Source of the DNA: Bacteroidales bacterium
GTDB taxonomy: Bacteria > Bacteroidota > Bacteroidia > Bacteroidales > DTU049
NCBI GenBank assembly: GCA_030017935.1
Contig: JASEGF010000076.1
Span: 1 to 9,049, forward strand
Reading direction: 5' to 3'
DNA length: 9,049 nt
The position numbers and the translations under genes are program-made. Below are positions 1-6,056 of the stretch, in pieces. The notes under the pieces are model-generated. The model worked only from the letters and a program-made list of their open reading frames with translations, ran no database searches and was not told the origin of the DNA. Every line of letters starts with the position of its first letter. Position 1 is the stretch's first letter.

Positions 1-94
1 TAATCAATTTATTATATAAATTGTCGTAATATTTACGTGTACCTTCTTTAGTAAGGGCAAAGACATCTATTTCTTCTTCAAATATTTTATCCAT
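1..94 (-). CDS. Partial hypothetical protein, N-terminal end only, cut by the window edge
   Basis: Reading the minus strand from an ATG at 94-92 gives 31 uninterrupted codons to the window edge, beginning MDKIFEEEIDVFALTKEGTR. The composition (acidic start, then Lys/Tyr/Asn-rich) is compatible with a real soluble protein, but the fragment is too short to assign to a family. A TATATTTG -7-like promoter element lies on the same strand at 119-112, and the leader between it and the ATG is A/T-rich, as for the other genes here. This supports a genuine gene start rather than a chance open frame. The gene is transcribed divergently from the secreted protein at 374. Function unknown. Confidence 0.5.
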   Translation of the reverse strand, partial: MDKIFEEEIDVFALTKEGTRKYYDNLYNKLI

Positions 95-111
95 AATTTT
101 TATATTTTTTG

Positions 112-119
112 CAAATATA
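112..119 (-). promoter_or_regulatory. Candidate -7 promoter element for the left-edge gene
   Basis: The minus strand reads TATATTTG, matching the Bacteroidetes -7 consensus TAnnTTTG. It sits 17 bases upstream of the ATG of the left-edge gene. No convincing TTG -33 element is visible at the expected distance, and the DNA is so AT-rich that chance matches are possible. Confidence 0.4.
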
Positions 120-171
120 AAAAATTTTATATTAAAAAATCATATAAATTTCATAAAAATATTTTTTTACT

Positions 172-206
172 AGTGATATGACCTATTCCCAACAGGTCAT
201 ATCACT
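172..206. repeat. Perfect 13-bp inverted repeat (stable hairpin) in the divergent spacer
   Basis: The left arm AGTGATATGACCT (172-184) is exactly complementary to the right arm AGGTCATATCACT (194-206), with a 9-base loop (185-193). It lies in the 279-base gene-free stretch between two divergently oriented genes, so it is not at the end of either visible gene. Neither strand has a classical U-tract directly after the stem: the plus side continues into a pyrimidine tract (205-224) and the minus side into an A-rich run. It could be a terminator of an unseen small transcript, a palindromic intergenic repeat, or an operator. The rest of the spacer (roughly 225-330) is plain A/T-rich DNA with nothing else I can recognise. 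Confidence 0.75.
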
Positions 207-336
207 CCTTCCTAATCCCTCCTCGTAATTTTTTATAAAACACTTTAAATCTATGCTTCTATTTATTTTAAAACTCAGTTAACATTTATTAATAAAATTT
301 TATAATTGATTTAATAATTGAATAATATATGAATTG

Positions 337-344
337 CAATTTTG
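337..344 (+). promoter_or_regulatory. Weak candidate -7 element for the T9SS-tailed secreted protein
   Basis: CAATTTTG differs from TAnnTTTG at one position and lies 29 bases upstream of the ATG at 374. No clear -33 element accompanies it. If used, transcription would begin around 350, downstream of the in-frame ATG at 329, which favours 374 as the real start. Confidence 0.25.
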
Positions 345-373
345 CCATACAGAAACAACAAAAAACAAAAATT

Positions 374-1957
374 ATGAAAAAAACAAGTATTTTCTTATTT
401 CTAATGGTCATATTAATACCATTAGTTAGTTATTCTCAACCAAGTATTAATGATCCTTTTTTCGATCAAGTAAGTTATAGAGGAGCTTTCAATGATCAAG
501 ATGATTGGACAAGTGGCTGGGCTAATTGGGATCCTCAAAATACAAATTATCCAGTTACTACGCAAACTATTAGTGGTGAAATCACTAGTAATACAACTTG
601 GACTAGTGACAATGTTTATTTATTACAAGGATTTGTATATGTAGTAGATGGTGTTACTCTAACTATACAACCTGGCACTATTATTCGTGGTGACAAAAAT
701 AGCAAAGGCACTTTAATTATAGAACGTGGTGCTAAATTAATAGCTCAAGGTACTGCTAGTGAACCAATAGTATTTACATCTAATCAGTCTGCTGGCTCTC
801 GAAATTATGGAGATTGGGGTGGAGTGATAATCTGTGGCAGTGCAAAAATAAATGTGCCAGGTGGTGAAGCTCAGATAGAAGGTGGACCACGTAGTTATTA
901 TGGTGGCACAAATGATAATGATAATAGTGGTATTTTAAAATATTTAAGAATAGAATTCCCTGGTATCCCATTCCAACCTGATAAAGAAATCAATGGGTTA
1001 ACCTTGGGTGGTGTAGGCAAAAATACCACTATTGACTATATACAGGTATCATATAGTGGTGATGATGCTTACGAATGGTTTGGTGGTTGTGTGAATGCTA
1101 AACATTTAATTACTCTTGGTAGCTGGGATGATGATTTTGATACAGATTATGGATTTTCTGGTATGATACAATATGCAGTAGCACTACGTGAACCCAATAT
1201 AGCAGACGTGAGTGGCTCTAATGCTTTCGAAAGTGATAATGACGCTAGTGGTTCTACGAATACACCTCAAACTTCTTCTGTTTTTTCAAATGTATCTATT
1301 TTCGGACCTAAAAAAGATGCTTCTACTACAATCAACAGCAATTACAAACGTGCTATGCACCTTCGCAGAAATACGGGCATTGACATATATAATTCTATTT
1401 TTATAGGTTGGCAAGATGGATTAATGATTGATGGGTCTGCATGCGAATCCAATGCAAACAATAGCATTCTAAACATCAAATATGTTACTATGGCTGCTAT
1501 GGCTGGGAACTATTTCACTACTGCTAGTGGATCAACTTTTGACATTCACTCTTGGTTTCTAACTACTTCGTTTAATAATGATACTCTTAGTTCCTATGCT
1601 CCTCTGCTGATAAGAGATCCTTATAATTATTCTAACCCAGATTTTAGACTACAAAGTAGTAGTCCATTATTAAATAATTCTGGTTTTGTAGGAATTAACG
1701 AAAATGATTTTTCAGGTATTAATATATCTCTATATCCTAATCCTGTAAATGATATTTTAAATATTCATATTCAGAAAAACGTTGATAAAGCAACAGTACA
1801 AATATTAGATATTATGGGGCGAATTTTTTACAATGAAGTATTATTTGATATTAATAATGATTTAATTATCAACACAGCTAGCATGCCATCAGGCACTTAT
1901 ATCATTAGAGTTATCAATACTAATGATTTCTTACAAAAATCCTTCATAAAACTATAA
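374..1957 (+). CDS. Secreted beta-helix-like protein with T9SS type A sorting domain
   Basis: I place the start at the ATG at 374 (527 aa). An in-frame ATG at 329 would add 15 residues, but residue 1 from 374 begins a textbook signal peptide: MKK, then a hydrophobic core, ending near LVSYSQ. The leader before 374 is A-rich, like that of hydC. After about residue 60 come short beta-strand-type stretches rich in G, T, I and V (for example VTLTIQPGTIIRGD, then GAKLIAQGTASEPIVFTS and GDWGGVIICG). This pattern is common in Bacteroidetes surface proteins predicted to form right-handed parallel beta-helices. From about residue 450 to the end lies a T9SS sorting domain, with SLYPNPVND, VQILDIMGR and SGTYIIRV. 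The protein is therefore inferred to be exported by Sec, then passed through T9SS and released or attached at the surface. No catalytic residues are recognisable. Binding or degradation of a polymer is possible but unproven. Confidence 0.88.
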   Translation: MKKTSIFLFLMVILIPLVSYSQPSINDPFFDQVSYRGAFNDQDDWTSGWANWDPQNTNYPVTTQTISGEITSNTTWTSDNVYLLQGFVYVVDGVTLTIQPGTIIRGDKNSKGTLIIERGAKLIAQGTASEPIVFTSNQSAGSRNYGDWGGVIICGSAKINVPGGEAQIEGGPRSYYGGTNDNDNSGILKYLRIEFPGIPFQPDKEINGLTLGGVGKNTTIDYIQVSYSGDDAYEWFGGCVNAKHLITLGSWDDDFDTDYGFSGMIQYAVALREPNIADVSGSNAFESDNDASGSTNTPQTSSVFSNVSIFGPKKDASTTINSNYKRAMHLRRNTGIDIYNSIFIGWQDGLMIDGSACESNANNSILNIKYVTMAAMAGNYFTTASGSTFDIHSWFLTTSFNNDTLSSYAPLLIRDPYNYSNPDFRLQSSSPLLNNSGFVGINENDFSGINISLYPNPVNDILNIHIQKNVDKATVQILDIMGRIFYNEVLFDINNDLIINTASMPSGTYIIRVINTNDFLQKSFIKL

Positions 1958-1980
1958 TTCCTTTTATTTCTATTACAACA

Positions 1981-2013
1981 AAGAGGGAGCGAATTACAGA
2001 TTCGCTCCCTCTT
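1981..2013. terminator. Bidirectional intrinsic terminator between convergent genes
   Basis: A perfect 14-bp inverted repeat pairs 1981-1994 (AAGAGGGAGCGAAT) with 2000-2013 (ATTCGCTCCCTCTT) around a 5-base loop. The stem is far more GC-rich than its surroundings. The plus side runs into a T-rich stretch (CTTATTATTTG), and A/T-rich sequence also follows in the minus direction. It begins 23 bases after the stop of the secreted protein and lies 46 bases beyond the stop of the convergent SpoVR-family gene, so it is well placed to stop transcription from both sides. Confidence 0.85.
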
Positions 2014-2059
2014 ATTATTTGATGTTATTTTATTTAGTTAATTGTGATATTTATATTTC

Positions 2060-3673
2060 TTATATTTCCTCTATTGTCAAATTACGTTGTTTGCAGTGAT
2101 ATCTAACCTTTTTTTGTTCCTCAGTATAATTCCCATTTTCTGATGGTTTTATTATCACTTGGGTAGTTTCTAATATAGCCTCGCCACCCCATAGATATTC
2201 TAACCCAATGAGTACTTCAGGAATAAACTCTTGCACAAGTGGTTTGCCCTCAAATTTGTGAATTAAGTATAATTGATTTTCATTTGTTTTATCTAAATCG
2301 GGCACTATTAGGGGTGGATGATATAAACTATCTATAAGCATTTGCTTATAATCGTCTGCTTTTCTACTTTTAACGTAGTAATCGATTATTTGCTCATTAG
2401 GGTTATATTGTTTCCCTACTACAAATAGCTGATGTCTATTTACAAAATCCTGGTCTATAAAAACTTTTATAAAATTATAATCTGTGAAATATTTTCTTAT
2501 ATCAAAAATTGTTTTTAATCCTTCACCGGTTTTAGCATCAAAGGTTTCTCTTTGATAAATATTATCTAGCTCTTGATATTGTCTATAAAGTTTCCCTTTA
2601 TTAGCCAACTCTTCCACATATTGATACAATCTCATTCCAATAGCATATGGATTTAGACCAATTCTAGATATAGACGTTACCTCAGCATTTATTTTAGCAT
2701 AATCTATTTCATGTTTACTTATTCTATCATCATTTCTGAAAAGTTTATCATGCCAATAGCTAGCCCATCCTTCATTCATTATTTTGGTTCTCAGCTGTGG
2801 GGCAAAATAAAGTGCTGTATTTCGAATAATAACAATGATATTTTTCATCCATTGATTTTCAATTTTATTTAAAAATGGACTCTCTTCATTAATAAATGCT
2901 AAAAGATCAGGAAATTTAGTAGTTTGAGGTTTATTTTTAATATAATTATTGTAAATAGCCTCAAACTCAGGATATTTAGATGATAATTCCGAGAAAAATA
3001 TTTGCTCAGCATTATCCTTATGCTTAGCAAATATTTCATTAAAATGGTTTAAATATTTGTATCTATCTATTTCATTTGCTTTAATGACATTAGGCAAAAA
3101 GTGATTAAAGAAAAAATCTAATTTTGGTGGTGGATCTTTGTGAGTTTCTTCTAAATATTGATTAAATATTATTGAATAAAACCCTACAATATTATCTATA
3201 CTGCGAGCAAATTCTATTACATAGTCAACCCATCGACCATATTTGCTACGATACATGTTTATCAATCTTTTATCTGCTAAGGCTACACCCACAAAATCAT
3301 CATTCCAAGTATGTGAAAAATAAATATTATTTTGAAAAAAATCTATATGTGCTAATACATGATAAAATATCATAATGTTTAGCCAATCAGGATTGTTATC
3401 ATTATAAAAAGATATTGCTGGTCTACTATTGATAACCGTTTCAAAAGGATTAGATGGATAAAGTTTATATTTAGCATATTGTTGCAAAACCTCTACATCA
3501 TTTACCCAATAATCATACAGAGTTGGGATCATAAATTTAGGAGATAAATCCAATAAATCTCTATTAGTAACTATATATTCTAATGTTTCATTTTCGAAAA
3601 CTAATCCAGCAGCTCTAGCACGTTCTTTGCACTCCTCCATTATAGCTTTAGTATGCTGATCTATTAAATACAT
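2060..3673 (-). CDS. spoVR: SpoVR family protein
   Basis: This 537-aa soluble protein has no signal peptide or membrane segment. It carries sequence blocks I recognise from the SpoVR/YcgB family: HVLAHIDFFQNN near residues 105-116, NEGWASYWH at 300-308 and a LNPYAIGMRLY segment at 340-350. The length is in the family's usual range of roughly 500 residues. SpoVR was named for a role in Bacillus spore cortex formation. The family is widespread in non-sporulating bacteria, where it is often encoded beside the kinase-like PrkA and YeaH and is tied to stationary-phase or stress physiology; its biochemical activity is not settled. Neither partner is next to it here: its downstream neighbour is a convergent secreted protein and its upstream neighbour is a peptidase gene. 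The conserved His residues in the first block and the E-G-W-x-x-x-x-H block could bind a metal, but that is inference. Confidence 0.92.
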   Translation of the reverse strand: MYLIDQHTKAIMEECKERARAAGLVFENETLEYIVTNRDLLDLSPKFMIPTLYDYWVNDVEVLQQYAKYKLYPSNPFETVINSRPAISFYNDNNPDWLNIMIFYHVLAHIDFFQNNIYFSHTWNDDFVGVALADKRLINMYRSKYGRWVDYVIEFARSIDNIVGFYSIIFNQYLEETHKDPPPKLDFFFNHFLPNVIKANEIDRYKYLNHFNEIFAKHKDNAEQIFFSELSSKYPEFEAIYNNYIKNKPQTTKFPDLLAFINEESPFLNKIENQWMKNIIVIIRNTALYFAPQLRTKIMNEGWASYWHDKLFRNDDRISKHEIDYAKINAEVTSISRIGLNPYAIGMRLYQYVEELANKGKLYRQYQELDNIYQRETFDAKTGEGLKTIFDIRKYFTDYNFIKVFIDQDFVNRHQLFVVGKQYNPNEQIIDYYVKSRKADDYKQMLIDSLYHPPLIVPDLDKTNENQLYLIHKFEGKPLVQEFIPEVLIGLEYLWGGEAILETTQVIIKPSENGNYTEEQKKVRYHCKQRNLTIEEI

Positions 3674-3691
3674 TTATTATTTATTTTATTA

Positions 3692-3699
3692 CAAATATA
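3692..3699 (-). promoter_or_regulatory. Candidate -7 promoter element for the SpoVR-family gene
   Basis: The minus strand reads TATATTTG, a full match to TAnnTTTG, 18 bases upstream of the ATG at 3673. The 138-base spacer behind it (3674-3811) is nearly all A/T and shows no clear -33 element. It also shows no convincing terminator for the upstream peptidase gene, so some read-through from that gene is possible. Confidence 0.45.
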
Positions 3700-3811
3700 C
3701 ATTATTATTTTGAGTTTTTAAAATAATATTATTAATTAATTTATGTTAAATTCAAATAACAATACTAAATTTCAATAATATTTTAAAATAATTATTTGAT
3801 TTTCAAAATAT

Positions 3812-5359
3812 TTATTGTTTTAATAATTTTATAATAGAATATTTTGCATTATTGGATAATTTTAAAAAATAAATACCATTAGTCAGATTACTCAAATCTA
3901 TTGTTTCTTCACACATAGCATTATGACAATCTTTAGTAAATTTATTAATAGTTCTACCCATAATATCAATTATTTCTATGCTTACATCATATAAATTTGG
4001 ATCACTTATTTTTAGATTTATAATACCATTAGTAGGATTAGGATATACAGAAACTAACAAAGTATTTGTATTATAATCAGTTAAATTAACATTCTGTCCG
4101 AGTGGCTTTAGTGTAGGATCACCTAAAAGAGTCATACCATAAAACCAGCATAATTCATCAAAAGAGATGCCATCAGATGTAATAGTGTAAAACCAATCTT
4201 TGTAAGCTTCTCCTAATGTTTTACCTTGTGATAGAGAAGAATAAAAATATACTGCATCTAGCATGCTACCAGTTTTAGTAGAACCTACAGCTGCTAAACT
4301 ATAATCTTGATTAAATAATGCTCTTCCTGCACCATAGCCATCTGTAGTATATCTAGCAAATGAACAAGCGAAAAAATTGTAAAAATTTACATTGGGATCC
4401 TGGTCAGTGTATTCTGTAGAATAATAATAATCTATTTGGTTATGATTATCATAATAAAATGAATGCCCGCCAGGCCATGAATGTGAGAAAACAGAAACCC
4501 ATGCCCACGATGAGTCTAAATCTATCCTATAATTTGTTGCCCTAGTTTCATTTATTTCATAAGTTAAATAAGTATCTGGGTATAACAGTGCCACTTCAAA
4601 AGCAAAATCATATGACCAGGGTTCCCAATCATCATCTACAAATACCAAGGCTCTGTGCTCTATTTCATTATCCTGGGCTCTATAGTCAAAATCTTTAGTA
4701 AAATAATTTTTTAGTAGTGATACATCATCACCTATACCTGTAGGCATAAGCCGTGAAATATATATTTCTGGCTCAATATTACCAGTATGTGTATCATAAA
4801 TGCTATCCGTACCATATACGAGCGTGTCAGAAGCATGCATCAGATTATCCAACCATAAACCATCTAAATCCATAAAATAATAATCTATTGGCCACTCTGC
4901 ATAGCCATATTCATTATAATCATTTTCTATTTGATACCACGCCACAGGTAAATCACCGATAAATAAAGCACCTTCAACATAATATTCGCTATACAACTGT
5001 TGTAATAATGTTCTTATCGATTCAGGAGTACCACCAGATATTTCATAACTGAGCACATAATATCCTTCATTTTCTAACTTTTCAATTAGTTGATTAATCT
5101 CAGTTTCCAAATATGGTGCAATGATATTTTCTGTTAATATTGCTATGGCTTTACTTGAATCCCTTTTATATTGAGAATTATAAATAGAGCTAATTATCAT
5201 ATGAGAATTGGGATGAGATAGCACCCATTCATTATAAGTATCAGCTCTAGATCCTTGAGGCCCCATCCATTTCAACAAGGGTAAATCTATATTTTGAGCA
5301 TTAGCTACTGAAAATATTATAATACTAGAAAAAAGAAAAATAAAAAGTTTGTGTTTCAT
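3812..5359 (-). CDS. Secreted C25 (gingipain-like) cysteine peptidase candidate with T9SS sorting domain
   Basis: This 515-aa protein starts with a signal peptide (MKHKLFIFLF, then SSIIIFSVANAQ, with cleavage near residue 21-22). The central part resembles the gingipain/C25 caspase-like fold: VEGALFIGDLPVAW (128-141), the block PEIYISRLMP (197-206), a hydrophobic strand leading to His293 in VFSHSWPGGH, then FFACSFARYT with Cys332, and LLGDPTLKPL (411-420), a common closing motif of C25 domains. His293 and Cys332 would be the catalytic dyad. Clan CD enzymes usually have His-Gly; here the residue after His293 is Ser, with Gly-Gly four residues on. Residues from about 436 onward form a T9SS type A sorting domain (VSVYPNPTNG, IEIIDIMGR, NGIYFLKL). 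Export to the cell surface or medium is inferred, with a role in protein degradation likely. Activity is not certain. Confidence 0.8.
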   Translation of the reverse strand: MKHKLFIFLFSSIIIFSVANAQNIDLPLLKWMGPQGSRADTYNEWVLSHPNSHMIISSIYNSQYKRDSSKAIAILTENIIAPYLETEINQLIEKLENEGYYVLSYEISGGTPESIRTLLQQLYSEYYVEGALFIGDLPVAWYQIENDYNEYGYAEWPIDYYFMDLDGLWLDNLMHASDTLVYGTDSIYDTHTGNIEPEIYISRLMPTGIGDDVSLLKNYFTKDFDYRAQDNEIEHRALVFVDDDWEPWSYDFAFEVALLYPDTYLTYEINETRATNYRIDLDSSWAWVSVFSHSWPGGHSFYYDNHNQIDYYYSTEYTDQDPNVNFYNFFACSFARYTTDGYGAGRALFNQDYSLAAVGSTKTGSMLDAVYFYSSLSQGKTLGEAYKDWFYTITSDGISFDELCWFYGMTLLGDPTLKPLGQNVNLTDYNTNTLLVSVYPNPTNGIINLKISDPNLYDVSIEIIDIMGRTINKFTKDCHNAMCEETIDLSNLTNGIYFLKLSNNAKYSIIKLLKQ

Positions 5360-5376
5360 AAATTTATATTTTAATA

Positions 5377-5384
5377 CAAATTTA
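5377..5384 (-). promoter_or_regulatory. Candidate -7 promoter element for the C25-like peptidase gene
   Basis: The minus strand reads TAAATTTG, matching TAnnTTTG, with 17 bases to the ATG at 5359. This is the same spacing as at the left-edge gene. No clear -33 box is seen in the A/T-rich DNA behind it. Confidence 0.4.
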
Positions 5385-5499
5385 AATAAAAAATTCTATA
5401 ATTAAACTAAATTGTATATTTATTAGATGCAATCATAAATTTAGTTAATAAAATATCTATAAAAAATTTAATATAAAAAAATTTTTTAAATAAATATTA

Positions 5500-5517
5500 T
5501 TGTTAATGATTTATATA
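5500..5517. promoter_or_regulatory. Possible weak second Rex-like half-site
   Basis: TTGTTAA at 5500-5506 equals the left half of the stronger site at 5542. The expected right half (5511-5517, TTATATA) matches TTAACAA at only 4 of 7 positions. The two sites start 42 bases apart, about four helical turns. It could be an auxiliary site or chance in AT-rich DNA. Confidence 0.2.
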
Positions 5518-5531
5518 TAAAAAAATATTAT

Positions 5532-5539
5532 TAACTTTG
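5532..5539 (+). promoter_or_regulatory. -7 promoter element of the hydCBA operon
   Basis: TAACTTTG matches the Bacteroidetes TAnnTTTG -7 element and is followed by C, as is frequent. It lies 37 bases upstream of the hydC ATG. The -33 region has only TTTA at 5510-5513 (18-base spacer) and not a full TTTG, so the promoter may be modest. Transcription would be expected to start a few bases downstream, inside or beside the inverted repeat at 5542-5559. Confidence 0.6.
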
Positions 5540-5541
5540 CA

Positions 5542-5559
5542 TTGTTAATTTATTAACAA
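5542..5559. promoter_or_regulatory. Rex-type operator (perfect inverted repeat) controlling hydCBA
   Basis: TTGTTAAT-TT-ATTAACAA is a perfect 8-2-8 inverted repeat and fits the Rex operator pattern TTGTtAAnnnnTTaACAA over its full 18 bases. It begins two bases after the -7 element, so a bound repressor would sit on the transcription start. A 2-base loop is too small for an RNA hairpin, which favours a protein-binding site over a terminator or attenuator. Rex is an NAD(H)-sensing repressor that leaves DNA when NADH is high, and hydrogenase and fermentation genes are known targets in other anaerobes. Placement ahead of an NADH-linked hydrogenase fits this well. The rex gene itself is not in the window. 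Confidence 0.65.
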
Positions 5560-5576
5560 ATAAAAACAAAAATATT

Positions 5577-6050
5577 ATGCAAGAACCAAATGAATTAATT
5601 AAAAATTTAGTCGAGAAGCATGGTAGGACACGAAATGCATTAATGCCTATCCTGCAAGACATCGTTGCAGCAAAGCAATATTTGGATCCATCCGATATAG
5701 CTATGGTAGCCGAAGAGCTAGATTTATCTGCTGCAGATGTCTACGGTACAGCTACATTTTACACATTTCTAGACACAGTTCCTAGAGGTAAAAATGTAAT
5801 CAGAGTATGCAAAACTATTAGCTGCTATATGTCTGGCAAAGATGAAATAATAAATGCCTTAGAAAAAGTCTTAAATATCAAAGTAGGAGAAACTACTTTA
5901 GATAAACAATTTACTCTATTGACAGCGAACTGCATGGGCTGGTGCCATAAAGGTCCAGTAATGCTCATTAATGATGATGTCTACCATAGTCTCACCCCAG
6001 AAACAGCAATAGAAATAGTTCAACAATACAAAGAAAAATCAAAAAATTAA
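5577..6050 (+). CDS. hydC: NAD-linked [FeFe] hydrogenase gamma subunit, NuoE-like [2Fe-2S] protein (HydC)
   Basis: At 157 aa this has the usual size of the NuoE/HydC/HndA family. An N-terminal helical part (about 1-65, with SAADVYGTATFY at 51-62) is followed by a thioredoxin-like [2Fe-2S] fold. The four ligands are visible as Cys78-x4-Cys83 (VCKTISC) and Cys119-x3-Cys123 (NCMGWC). The subunit passes electrons between the flavin subunit and the rest of the complex in the cytoplasm. It is the first gene of a three-gene operon and ends 6 bases before hydB. Its leader is A-rich without a Shine-Dalgarno sequence and carries the Rex-like repeat. By itself the sequence could be complex I NuoE, but the HydA gene downstream and the absence of other nuo genes decide for hydrogenase. 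Confidence 0.93.
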   Translation: MQEPNELIKNLVEKHGRTRNALMPILQDIVAAKQYLDPSDIAMVAEELDLSAADVYGTATFYTFLDTVPRGKNVIRVCKTISCYMSGKDEIINALEKVLNIKVGETTLDKQFTLLTANCMGWCHKGPVMLINDDVYHSLTPETAIEIVQQYKEKSKN

Positions 6051-6056
6051 GAAAGT

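Noticed and set aside
201..216. Resemblance of the pyrimidine tract to the 16S rRNA 3' tail (ATCACCTCCTTTCT)
   Set aside because: The match is short and gapped, and no other 16S sequence is present, so it is most likely coincidence.
329..373. In-frame ATG at 329 as the start of the secreted beta-helix-like protein
   Set aside because: It would put 15 polar residues ahead of a perfect signal peptide that begins at 374, and a -7-like element (337-344) lies inside the extension.
780..971. Minus-strand open frame rich in His, Tyr and Leu inside the secreted protein gene
   Set aside because: The repetitive His/Tyr composition is the reverse reading of Asn/Asp/Gly-rich codons, so it is a shadow.
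3786..3797. AAATAATTATTT palindrome downstream of the C25-like peptidase gene as a terminator
   Set aside because: It is made only of A and T, would be very weak, and such palindromes are expected by chance in this spacer.
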